Of a DNA stretch of 64,000 nt, positions 57,079-64,000 are shown piece after piece. The translations under genes and the position numbers were made by a program. Origin of the DNA: UBA6120 sp035361955 (GTDB lineage Bacteria; Bacillota_I; Bacilli_A; RFN20; CAG-826). Position 1 is the first letter of the stretch; each line of letters starts with the position of its first letter. The notes below the pieces were generated by a model that saw only the letters and a program-made list of their open reading frames with translations, was not told the origin of the DNA and ran no database searches. The stretch lies in assembly GCA_035361955.1 (NCBI GenBank), contig DAOSDC010000007.1:25921-89920 (forward strand). The letters run 5' to 3'.

Positions 57079-58713
57079 ATGTCAAAACGAAACGGTCTAA
57101 TCGTTGCCTTAACGGCGATGGTGGCCACACTATTAAGTTTTTTCGTCTTGTTGACACCGATTCCATCGGCGTCAGACACTGGTTTCTCGGCGGTGGCTGC
57201 CGCCAGTTACATCAGTGAAATATCCAAAGAACCGCATGCCACTAGCGACGAAGATGCTCATGAACGGGTCCGCATGTATCTTAAAGACACTTTATCTGAG
57301 TTCATCGGAGCCGGCAACGTCACCGAAATGAACTATGCCAAAGAAGTCGTTGGCGATGGCTGTGAATACGACATAAAGAACTTGTTAGGTGTCATCCAAG
57401 GTAGTTCCGATACCGGCATTATGCTCGTGGCTCACTATGATTCGCGCGGACATATCGGTCGTGCGGGCGAGTTAGGACGATCCTATGGAGCGGCAGATGA
57501 TGGATATGGCCTCGCGACAATGTTAGAAATAGCGCGGTTATATGGAAATAAAACATTGACCAATTCAATTTATCTTCTGTTCACCGACGGCGAAGAAACC
57601 GGACTTTACGGAGCACGGATGGCGGCCACGGAAACGACCTTGATGGATAAAATCGGATTTGTGATCAATATTGAAGCGCGTGGTATCCAAGGTGCGGCCT
57701 ATATGTTTGAGACGAGTGTAAAAAACGATAAAGTCATCGATTTTTATCGTCATGCTGACTTACCAGTTTCATATAGTTTGGCAACTGCGGTGTACACCGT
57801 AATGCCCAACATGACCGATTTTACCGAGTTTTTGGCAATTGGAAAAGCGGGCGTCAACTTTGCGGTGCTCGATGGCCTTTACTACTATCACACGCCGCTT
57901 GATAAATTTGACAACATTAATTTGTCGAGTATTCAACACTATGGAGAACAAATCGTCCCGTTGGTTGAAGAATTCGTTAACAATGCTAAATATTCGTCAA
58001 CCGACTACTTCACCGGTACCAGCGATCATGTGTTCTTCACACTGTTTCCGAATGTCTTTATCAATTACTCGGAAACATTCGCAATCATTCTAAATTTTGT
58101 TATTTTAGCGGCTTTGGTCGGATTAATCGTCATGCTAGCGATTACCAAAAAGGTCGCGATTTTAGGTATTTTAAAACAAATCGGCTATGTGTTTGGGGCA
58201 TTAACAATCACCGCTTTGTTTGGGTTATTTGTTTCGCGATTTATCGCCTTTGTCGGTCGCGTGCCGTGGTCGTTGACTTATGTTAGGATGCAAGGCACGG
58301 AATTACCGACATTATTAATCATGGGATTAGTTACCCTTGGCGTGTGGTTTGCCCTTAAGAAATGGCATGGTACACCCGCGAAAAAGACTGAGCTATTGAT
58401 AGCCGGCACTAGCGTTAATCTGCTTTTGGCCATTGTGACGGGTTTTGTTCTTTCAGGAGCCTCATTCTTATTCATGATTCCCGCCCTACTATCGGTGATT
58501 GCTTTATGGGTACGTACTCTTTGCCAAAAGCGATTCGTGAAACATATTGCGTTTGGTTTCGTTACCTTCTTAAGCATTTTATTGGCGTTACCGATTCTTT
58601 ATTCGTTATTTCTAGCACTAACGGTGGGCGGACTATTAGCGTTACTAGTCATCTTAATGCTATTCCTCGCGGTCGTGATTCCATCCGCACAATTACAACT
58701 GGCGATTGAGTAA
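57079..58713 (+). CDS. Membrane-anchored M28-family metallopeptidase
   Basis: 544 aa. A signal-anchor helix (VALTAMVATLLSFFVLL), then an extracytoplasmic M28 zinc peptidase domain (about 45-300). Zinc and catalytic residues lie in MLVAHYDSRGH, GAADDGYGLATMLE, TDGEETGLYGA, VINIEARGIQG and YYYHTPLDKFDN. About eight helices make up the C-terminal half. The family trims N-terminal amino acids from peptides outside the cell, or acts like the Fxna/Ermp1-type membrane peptidases. AAGGAG lies 8 nt before the start at 57079; the nearer ATG at 57074 is out of frame. It marks the return to normal base composition. Confidence 0.9.
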   Translation: MSKRNGLIVALTAMVATLLSFFVLLTPIPSASDTGFSAVAAASYISEISKEPHATSDEDAHERVRMYLKDTLSEFIGAGNVTEMNYAKEVVGDGCEYDIKNLLGVIQGSSDTGIMLVAHYDSRGHIGRAGELGRSYGAADDGYGLATMLEIARLYGNKTLTNSIYLLFTDGEETGLYGARMAATETTLMDKIGFVINIEARGIQGAAYMFETSVKNDKVIDFYRHADLPVSYSLATAVYTVMPNMTDFTEFLAIGKAGVNFAVLDGLYYYHTPLDKFDNINLSSIQHYGEQIVPLVEEFVNNAKYSSTDYFTGTSDHVFFTLFPNVFINYSETFAIILNFVILAALVGLIVMLAITKKVAILGILKQIGYVFGALTITALFGLFVSRFIAFVGRVPWSLTYVRMQGTELPTLLIMGLVTLGVWFALKKWHGTPAKKTELLIAGTSVNLLLAIVTGFVLSGASFLFMIPALLSVIALWVRTLCQKRFVKHIAFGFVTFLSILLALPILYSLFLALTVGGLLALLVILMLFLAVVIPSAQLQLAIE

Positions 58714-58750
58714 CGCATTATCGTAACAAACAGTCAAATTCTTGTATGTC

Positions 58751-58794
58751 AACCCATATCCATTTGATATCCTGTGGATATGGGTTCTTTTATT
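58751..58794 (+). terminator. Terminator of the M28 gene, overlapping the next start
   Basis: Perfect 11-bp stem AACCCATATCC/GGATATGGGTT (58751-58761 and 58776-58786) followed by CTTTTATT. The 3' arm contains the ATG at 58780 of the next gene. Confidence 0.75.
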
Positions 58795-59508
58795 GATGTT
58801 TTGTTAGAGATGTTTCCCGGAGCCGATCAATTCGTGCTCATCGGTCCTTCGGCGACCTATGATCATGGAGAAATGAGTGCCTGTTTTCCGTTATCGCCGA
58901 CGAAAGCCAGCCAGTTATTGAACCAACTCGTCAGCGAGGAAAAAAGTTTGCTAAAGCAATATTACGATCTCATGACATTAAAAGAAAAGTCGGAATTACC
59001 TTCGTTTGATATACTAATCGACCACATTAAGGAAGAAGTAAGTCTTCATGTTAAAAAAGTACTCGGACCCGATGAAAGTCCGTACGCTTGCGATGAATTT
59101 GGTGCAGGGAACATGCGCTATCGCCAACCATCCTCACTTTGGCATTTTTATCACACGCTTGGAAGCATCTATGAAACCGTGATTCCAATTCTTGACAAGA
59201 TGGTTACCCATCCCCACAAACTGGATCCGCTTGCTGTGTTTAATCATTCCAACTACGAACGTCTAAAGCATAGTCTGATTGATTACCAACTTGTGTTTTC
59301 ATGGCATTGCACGAAAACGTTTATACCCTCAATTAGCTATCGGTTTCGGCTTGACGCCAACGCTTTGGTTTGGCTGTCCAGGCGTCGAGACATATATGAT
59401 TTTGACACACTTGACGATTTCGGACTTTATACGGGAGATACCTTATTATTCTCGTCGTGCACGCATGAACGCTTTTGTGATGCCATCGGAGCCAAAAATC
59501 CACTTTGA
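58780..59508 (+). CDS. Hypothetical protein preceding the macro-domain gene
   Basis: 242 aa from the ATG at 58780 (a GTG 6 nt earlier and an ATG near 58810 are alternatives). Soluble, no signal or membrane helix; blocks such as YACDEFGAGNMRYRQPSSLWHF and FSWHCTKTFIPSISYRFR are distinctive but unrecognised. A possible promoter TTGTAT (58742-58747)-17 bp-TGATAT (58765-58770) would give an almost leaderless mRNA starting inside the M28 terminator. It is followed by the macro-domain and VWA genes, so it may be part of that module. Confidence 0.65.
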   Translation: MGSFIDVLLEMFPGADQFVLIGPSATYDHGEMSACFPLSPTKASQLLNQLVSEEKSLLKQYYDLMTLKEKSELPSFDILIDHIKEEVSLHVKKVLGPDESPYACDEFGAGNMRYRQPSSLWHFYHTLGSIYETVIPILDKMVTHPHKLDPLAVFNHSNYERLKHSLIDYQLVFSWHCTKTFIPSISYRFRLDANALVWLSRRRDIYDFDTLDDFGLYTGDTLLFSSCTHERFCDAIGAKNPL

Positions 59509-59534
59509 CAAATGCCTAGTGCCTGCTTTATTGT
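59505..59534 (+). promoter_or_regulatory. Promoter of the macro-domain gene
   Basis: A perfect TTGACA (59505-59510) overlapping the previous stop, then TATTGT (59529-59534) after 18 bp. AAGGA and the ATG at 59555 follow. Confidence 0.55.
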
Positions 59535-59554
59535 GAAATCAAGGATGGTTCATC

Positions 59555-60547
59555 ATGCCATTTTCGATTACGCGCGCCGACATTGCTAAACTAAACACTG
59601 ACGCCATCGTCAACTCAACGGGCGGTTTATCGATTTTGGGTGGCGCCGAAGCCGCCATTTCGGTAGCCGGAGGGCCTGAATTTGTGGCTGCTCGCGAGGC
59701 TTTGGGCGAACTATTGGTGGGCGAAACGAAAGTCACCCCGGGCTTTAACCTTTCATCACGCTATGTTATTCATGTGCGCGGACCAATATATAAAGTTGGT
59801 AGCAAGCTTGAAACGTCGCTACTCGAACTCGTGTATCTTGATGCTTTGTCGACCGCGGAAAAGCTTGGTTGTCAATCAATAGCTTTTCCACTGATTGGCT
59901 CGGGCGCACATAATTTTCCACGGGGCGTGGCCATGGATATTGCCCTAGGAGCCATTCGTAAATTCCTTGATAATTCGGAGATGATGATTCATCTTGTCAT
60001 TTACGATCGTAGTTCGTATTTGATCAGATTGGCGACGAAACGGGAATTTGATGACTATTTGTCGCTAACCAATCAACACAATGCCCCTCACGTGATGTAT
60101 GCTATCGACCGCAAAGTGTCGCCACGCATGAGACGACAGTCACAACGTAGCGCGATAATTGATGAATATCAACAAAATGTGATTCCAGGCTTGTCATTAC
60201 GACCCGAAGAAACGTTTAGCGACAGCATTCTACGGCTAATTGATCAACGTGGCTTTAATGACGTCGAGGTGTACAAACGGGCGAACATCGATCGCAAGCT
60301 TTTTTCGAAAATCAGAAGTTCGCGCGAATACCAACCGAGTAAAAATACCGTATTATTATTAGCGTTAGCACTGCATCTTAACCTTGATGAAACCAAGGAT
60401 CTTTTAGAAAAGGCTGGATTTGCGCTATCTCCCAGTTCCAAATTCGATTTGATTATCGAGTATTGCATCGATAACGATATTTACGACATCTTCAAAATCA
60501 ATCAAGTATTATTCGCCTATACTTCCAAAGCGCTCGTCGGCATTTAA
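59555..60547 (+). CDS. Macro-domain protein with C-terminal HTH-like domain
   Basis: 330 aa. Residues 1-165 are a macro domain, which binds or hydrolyses ADP-ribose derivatives: SITRADIAKLNTDAIVNSTG (Asp-Ile and Asn), LGGAEAAISVAGG, SRYVIHVRGPIY and IAFPLIGSGAHNFPRGVA. The residues after Asn (STGG rather than AANS) are unusual and may mark a subfamily. Residues about 215-330 are a conserved helical domain (VYKRANIDRKLFSKIRSS, KNTVLLLALALHLNLDETKD, SSKFDLIIEYCIDNDIYDIF) that resembles an XRE-type helix-turn-helix. A VWA protein follows, a pairing I recall from other Firmicutes. A role in ADP-ribose signalling or conflict is inference. Confidence 0.87.
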   Translation: MPFSITRADIAKLNTDAIVNSTGGLSILGGAEAAISVAGGPEFVAAREALGELLVGETKVTPGFNLSSRYVIHVRGPIYKVGSKLETSLLELVYLDALSTAEKLGCQSIAFPLIGSGAHNFPRGVAMDIALGAIRKFLDNSEMMIHLVIYDRSSYLIRLATKREFDDYLSLTNQHNAPHVMYAIDRKVSPRMRRQSQRSAIIDEYQQNVIPGLSLRPEETFSDSILRLIDQRGFNDVEVYKRANIDRKLFSKIRSSREYQPSKNTVLLLALALHLNLDETKDLLEKAGFALSPSSKFDLIIEYCIDNDIYDIFKINQVLFAYTSKALVGI

Positions 60548-60572
60548 GCGCGATTGATCGATGTCGCCCTTC

Positions 60573-60596
60573 AAGCGACCAGCGTGTCGCTTTTTT
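60573..60596 (+). terminator. Terminator of the macro-domain gene
   Basis: Stem AAGCGAC/GTCGCTT with a CAGCGT loop and a T tract. It separates the macro gene from the VWA gene. Confidence 0.8.
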
Positions 60597-60637
60597 ATTT
60601 TATCGTGGAGTCACATAGGCGAAAGGAGCTTATTATC

Positions 60638-61288
60638 ATGAATAAAGATTTGATTGAGATGGTATTTATTCTAGACCGTAGCGGTTCGATGGACGGGCTG
60701 CAAAAGGAGACAATCGGAGGTTTTAACGGACTGCTTGAAAAGCAAAAAAGACTCGAAGGACAAGCGCTGGTAACGACCGTATTATTTGATCACCGCCTCG
60801 AAGTGCTTCATTATCGTGTTCCGATTCATGAAATTAAGGCACTTACCGAAAAAGACTACTATGTTCGCGGACGGACGGCCCTGCTTGATGCGATTAATGA
60901 GACGGTGCACATGATCGACGGAAGACAAAGAGAGAACCGCGAGTGTGAAAAACCGACGAAGACAGTCGTCGTCATAACAACTGACGGCATGGAAAATGCT
61001 TCGACCATTTCGGGTTATCACCATGTCGCTGATTTAATCGAGCGACAAAAGAAGCTCCATGATTGGGAGTTTATCTTTCTCGGAGCCAATATCGATTCGT
61101 TCAACGTCGCTAAGAGGATGGGCATATCGTTCGACCGCGTCAGCAATTATCATGCCGATCATCGTGGTGTGGCCTATTGCTATACGAGCATGGATGAGTT
61201 CGTTACCAACCTACGGCGAAACCCGAAACGACAAGGTGACAAATGGAAACGAGCCGTGGAAGCCGATTTCAATAAAAGAAATAAATAA
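60638..61288 (+). CDS. Von Willebrand factor A domain protein
   Basis: 216 aa from the ATG at 60638 (AAAGGAG just upstream; the longer frame would start inside the terminator). A single VWA domain with the MIDAS metal motif DRSGSM (residues 11-16), Thr in RGRTALLDAI and the acidic loop TTDGMENAST. TerY-like stand-alone VWA proteins take part in assembly or conflict systems. It is next to the macro-domain gene, though separated by a terminator. Cytoplasmic; partner unknown. Confidence 0.87.
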   Translation: MNKDLIEMVFILDRSGSMDGLQKETIGGFNGLLEKQKRLEGQALVTTVLFDHRLEVLHYRVPIHEIKALTEKDYYVRGRTALLDAINETVHMIDGRQRENRECEKPTKTVVVITTDGMENASTISGYHHVADLIERQKKLHDWEFIFLGANIDSFNVAKRMGISFDRVSNYHADHRGVAYCYTSMDEFVTNLRRNPKRQGDKWKRAVEADFNKRNK

Positions 61289-61375
61289 TCAATCAGCATA
61301 ACAGCAACGATAAGCATGCGAAAAATCCCATTGCTCGCACGCTTTTATTGTAAAATAGGCGTAGGTATAAAACCG

Positions 61376-62383
61376 ATGCCATTTTTAATCGCCGCTTTAA
61401 TCATTATCGCGTTATTACTCACGGTGCAACTAATCGTGTTTCTTATTTTAGGCATCGGCTTTTCGCGAAGGTCTGATAACGATCCGAATCTAAGGTATTT
61501 TACGGCCTATGATTTTCCCGAATTGACCTGTGAAGCAATTTCGTTTCATTCGGGAAACAACATGTTGCGGGGATTCATTTACGATAAAAGGAACCAAAAA
61601 GCCGACAAACTAATGTTGTTTTTAATGGGTATCGGCGCTGGGCATCATGCTTATATGCACGTCATCAAAGAAATTGCCGTACACGGATACCGCGTCTTAG
61701 CATTTGATTATACCGGCGCACAATTATCACAGGGACGATCGATCAAAGGATTGCCGCAGCCACTGATTGATTTACAAGCGGCGTTCGCGTTTATTGAAAA
61801 CCGCGAGGACTTAAAAGATTTGCCGCTGGATGTAATCGGGCATAGTTGGGGTGGTTACGTTGCCGGCATTGCCCCGTTATTAAACGAAAAAATACGGCGC
61901 GTCGTTTCGATTTCTGGTTTCAATTCGGTCCCGACCGTCTTAAGTTCCGTGCGCCCTTACATGAAAGTGTTCGAACCATTTGTCGATTTCGCCAATTTAT
62001 TAAAGTTTGGAAAAGTCGGCGTGCTCGACATCACCTCATCCATCAAACATGCTAATATCCCCATGCTATTCATGATGGGGGCCAAAGATCCGTTCGTGCG
62101 TCAAGCGGCCAATTTCGACAAATATCGGCTTGTCGGTGCCAATAAACCTAGCATTGAGTTTTATCTAGATGCCGACAAGAGCCACAATCCGTATTTGACA
62201 AGCGAAGCCGAACAATACTTTATTTCGATTCTTAAAGAAAAGCGTCGTTATGACAAAAATCCCCAATCGGATGAAAGCCAGTTTTTTTATCGATCGATTG
62301 ACTATGAATTAATCACACGAAACGATCCGGAATTTTTCACGGTGATGTTTGAATTTCTCGACCGTAAAGAGGTAGCTTCATGA
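61376..62383 (+). CDS. Membrane-anchored alpha/beta hydrolase
   Basis: 335 aa from the ATG at 61376 (an in-frame ATG 60 nt earlier is the alternative). One N-terminal helix (PFLIAALIIIALLLTVQLIV), then an alpha/beta-hydrolase fold with GIGAGHHAYMHV (oxyanion region), nucleophile Ser in VIGHSWGGYVAG, Asp in MGAKDPFVRQAA and His in DADKSHNPYL. It is probably an esterase or lipase acting at the membrane. Substrate not identifiable. The stop overlaps the ZIP gene start by ATGA. Confidence 0.83.
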   Translation: MPFLIAALIIIALLLTVQLIVFLILGIGFSRRSDNDPNLRYFTAYDFPELTCEAISFHSGNNMLRGFIYDKRNQKADKLMLFLMGIGAGHHAYMHVIKEIAVHGYRVLAFDYTGAQLSQGRSIKGLPQPLIDLQAAFAFIENREDLKDLPLDVIGHSWGGYVAGIAPLLNEKIRRVVSISGFNSVPTVLSSVRPYMKVFEPFVDFANLLKFGKVGVLDITSSIKHANIPMLFMMGAKDPFVRQAANFDKYRLVGANKPSIEFYLDADKSHNPYLTSEAEQYFISILKEKRRYDKNPQSDESQFFYRSIDYELITRNDPEFFTVMFEFLDRKEVAS

Positions 62384-63174
62384 CAGACATCCAAATGACC
62401 ATTTTAGGCGTCAGTTTAATCGGCATCGCGACGATGGCCGGTTCGGCGATGGTGTATTTCTTCAAGAACACTTTCTCGGAGAAGTTCAACAAAATATTCT
62501 TGGGCTTTGCCGCCGGCGTCATGATTGCCGCCAGTGTCTGGTCACTGATTATCCCAGCCATCGAGTTAAGCGACAGTCAAGGATTGCCCGGTTGGATTCC
62601 CGCCGCAATCGGGTTTGTAGTTGGGGGCTTAGTACTGCTAGCTATTGATAAACTTGTGCCACACTTCCACATTGAAGGAAAAGTCGAAGAAGGACTTCCT
62701 TCGAAACTTTCGACTTCATCAAAACTTTTTCTTGCAATGACAATCCATAACGTTCCCGAAGGCCTTGCCGTCGGCTTTGCGTTTGGAGCCGCGTTTGTTA
62801 GCGGTCAACCGCCGATGTTTTTAGCGGCTTTAGGACTTGCTATCGGTATCTCACTACAAAACTTTCCCGAAGGCGCCGCCGTGGCTTTGCCTCTAAAAAA
62901 AGAACTTGGAAATACGCACAAAGCGTTTGGCATGGGCGTTATTAGCGCTGTTGTCGAACCAATTTCAGCCGTCATTGGTATTTTTCTTGCTATTTTTGGC
63001 GCGGGAGCCGGACTAATGCCGTGGCTGTTGGCCTTTGCCGCAGGGATGATGGTTTATGTAACAGTCGAAGAACTGATTCCGCAAGCCCATTTGGGCGAAC
63101 ATAGCGACTTTGGAACTTGGGGACTCATGATCGGATTCATGATCATGATGATTCTTGATGTGGCTTTAGGATGA
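62380..63174 (+). CDS. ZIP-family metal transporter
   Basis: 264 aa, eight helices. ZIP signature helices: LAMTIHNVPEGLAVGFAFG and ISLQNFPEGAAVALPL, whose His, Asn and Glu residues bind Zn or another divalent metal, and a loop with KLVPHFHIEGK. It resembles ZupT-type importers. It overlaps both neighbours by ATGA, suggesting an operon with the hydrolase and the metal-dependent phosphoesterase. Confidence 0.93.
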   Translation: MTDIQMTILGVSLIGIATMAGSAMVYFFKNTFSEKFNKIFLGFAAGVMIAASVWSLIIPAIELSDSQGLPGWIPAAIGFVVGGLVLLAIDKLVPHFHIEGKVEEGLPSKLSTSSKLFLAMTIHNVPEGLAVGFAFGAAFVSGQPPMFLAALGLAIGISLQNFPEGAAVALPLKKELGNTHKAFGMGVISAVVEPISAVIGIFLAIFGAGAGLMPWLLAFAAGMMVYVTVEELIPQAHLGEHSDFGTWGLMIGFMIMMILDVALG

Positions 63175-64000
63175 AAAAGAAGCGACTGCGTCGGTGGCTC
63201 ATATTTCTTGGCGTCATCGCGTTAATTCCGACGACGCTTTTCATATTCGACAGCAACAAACTTCAGATTACCGAATACTCCATCAATAGCGAAAAACTGC
63301 CACTTGCTTTTGATGGTTTTAAAATTGTGCAAGTGTCCGATTACCATAATGAGGCGATACAATACGCGAACGCTAACATCATCGATACGATTATCGATCA
63401 AAATCCCGACATCGTTGTATTAACTGGTGATTTCATTGATGAATATACGAAAAATCTTGAACGCATCACCCAGTTTATTGATGGATTGGCTTCAATCCCG
63501 ATTTTCTTTGAAAATGGCAATCACGATATTCGCGCGTCTTTATATGCTGATTTGCTAACCCTATTTGAAGATAAAGGCGTCGTCGACCTTAGCGGTAAAG
63601 CACAACGTATCGAGTTGGGTGGTAGCTCCCTATCTTTGTTCGGGGTCGAGCAAACCGAAGTCGATGACCATTGGGGTCCTTGGAACACGAATATCGATCC
63701 GGTGTTAGCCCCGCACCTTAGCCCATTACTCGATGATACCGACGAATATCGTATCTTGCTATCGCATCATCCCGACTTTTATACCGAGGCGGCCGCACTT
63801 GGCTTTGACTTGATGTTATCTGGTCATTATCACGGCGGACATATTCGCCTATTCGATTGGAGTCCCATTAACTGGTTAGATGATAAATATGGCGGTGGTC
63901 ATTTCAAAATAAATGAGATGGACTTAATTGTGTCTCGGGGTGCCGGTAGTGGTTTCTTCCCAATCAGAATCAACGCCGATGCCGAAATCGTCTCGATTAC
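63171..64000 (+). CDS. Metallophosphoesterase, partial
   Basis: 276 codons, running off the right edge. An N-terminal signal-anchor (RWLIFLGVIALIPTTLFIF) precedes a calcineurin-like phosphoesterase: VSDYHN (Asp and His), VLTGDFID, ENGNHD, LLSHHP and LSGHYHGGHIR give the dimetal centre. Tyr replaces the usual Leu in the first motif (DYH for DLH). It is related to YaeI/YkuE-type membrane phosphoesterases. It overlaps the ZIP gene by 4 bp. Confidence 0.9.
   Translation, partial: MKKKRLRRWLIFLGVIALIPTTLFIFDSNKLQITEYSINSEKLPLAFDGFKIVQVSDYHNEAIQYANANIIDTIIDQNPDIVVLTGDFIDEYTKNLERITQFIDGLASIPIFFENGNHDIRASLYADLLTLFEDKGVVDLSGKAQRIELGGSSLSLFGVEQTEVDDHWGPWNTNIDPVLAPHLSPLLDDTDEYRILLSHHPDFYTEAAALGFDLMLSGHYHGGHIRLFDWSPINWLDDKYGGGHFKINEMDLIVSRGAGSGFFPIRINADAEIVSI

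Noticed and set aside
56948..57166. Minus-strand 72-codon reading frame
   Set aside because: It crosses a strong plus-strand terminator and the start of the M28 gene and has no SD or recognisable sequence.
1..64000. CRISPR array or insertion sequence
   Set aside because: No regularly spaced repeats of 20-40 bp and no transposase or terminal inverted repeats with target duplication were seen on either strand.
1..64000. Mycoplasma genetic code (TGA as Trp)
   Set aside because: Many genes end cleanly at TGA (5273, 25450, 16857, 62383) with the next gene starting at or near it, and Trp is encoded by TGG throughout.

Overview
The window looks like the chromosome of a cell-wall-poor or Firmicutes-related bacterium, most like the Acholeplasma/Izemoplasma/Haloplasma branch of the Mycoplasmatota. 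I infer this from gene content, not from a search. TGA is used as a stop throughout, so the mycoplasma code (TGA = Trp) does not apply. Promoters are sigma-A type with a clear TATAAT. SD sequences are AGGAG-like, and several genes have almost no 5' leader. Core genes follow Firmicutes order: ecfA1-ecfA2-ecfT-truA and rplM-rpsI. No peptidoglycan genes are seen here. Base composition is moderate over most of the window and drops sharply in one island (51.3-57.0 kb).

Layout. 0-5.3 kb: partial sugar cation symporter, carboxyethyl-ornithine synthase, GH3 glycosidase with an SDR. 5.3-27.0 kb: surface glycopolymer genes (sugar transferase, CapD/EpsC-type dehydratase, Wzz-like protein with a decayed ATPase, UDP-GlcNAc 2-epimerase, LicD, TarI/IspD-type cytidylyltransferase, SDR, O-antigen-ligase/polymerase-like protein, galE, ugd, a Big_2-VanZ fusion). 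Housekeeping genes are mixed in: alanine dehydrogenase (frameshifted), tRNA-Gln, glyA, smpB, folC with a folate ECF S-component, and a GH13 enzyme. 27.0-29.7 kb: a polar amino-acid ABC importer behind a lysine riboswitch and terminator, so probably a lysine importer. 29.7-42.5 kb: extracellular nutrition genes, namely two tandem pullulanase lipoproteins, a GPH sugar transporter, a secreted putative starch-binding protein, and a large surface endonuclease with Ig-like and lamin-tail domains. 42.7-51.2 kb: dCMP deaminase, ECF energising module, truA, PHP phosphatase, yebC, rplM/rpsI behind a putative L13 leader, a MATE exporter and four tRNAs (Ile; then Val-Thr-Leu).

51.2-57.0 kb: an AT-rich accessory island directly after tRNA-Leu. 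It holds an HNH-type nuclease, an AlbA_2/HATPase regulator and a TOTE-type primase-helicase protein. The regulator gene is bracketed by two copies of a triple TTGGTG element with identical internal spacing (10 and 12 bp). This is the best candidate for an undescribed system. 57.1-64 kb: membrane M28 peptidase, then an unknown protein, a macro-domain/HTH-like protein and a VWA protein (a possible ADP-ribose-linked module), an alpha/beta hydrolase, a ZIP transporter and a partial metallophosphoesterase.

How it fits together: the cell seems to degrade starch/pullulan and DNA outside the membrane and import the products. It builds a UDP-sugar-based surface polymer decorated by a LicD-type phosphotransferase, and scavenges folate and amino acids. 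All functions are inferred from motifs read by eye; no database search was run.
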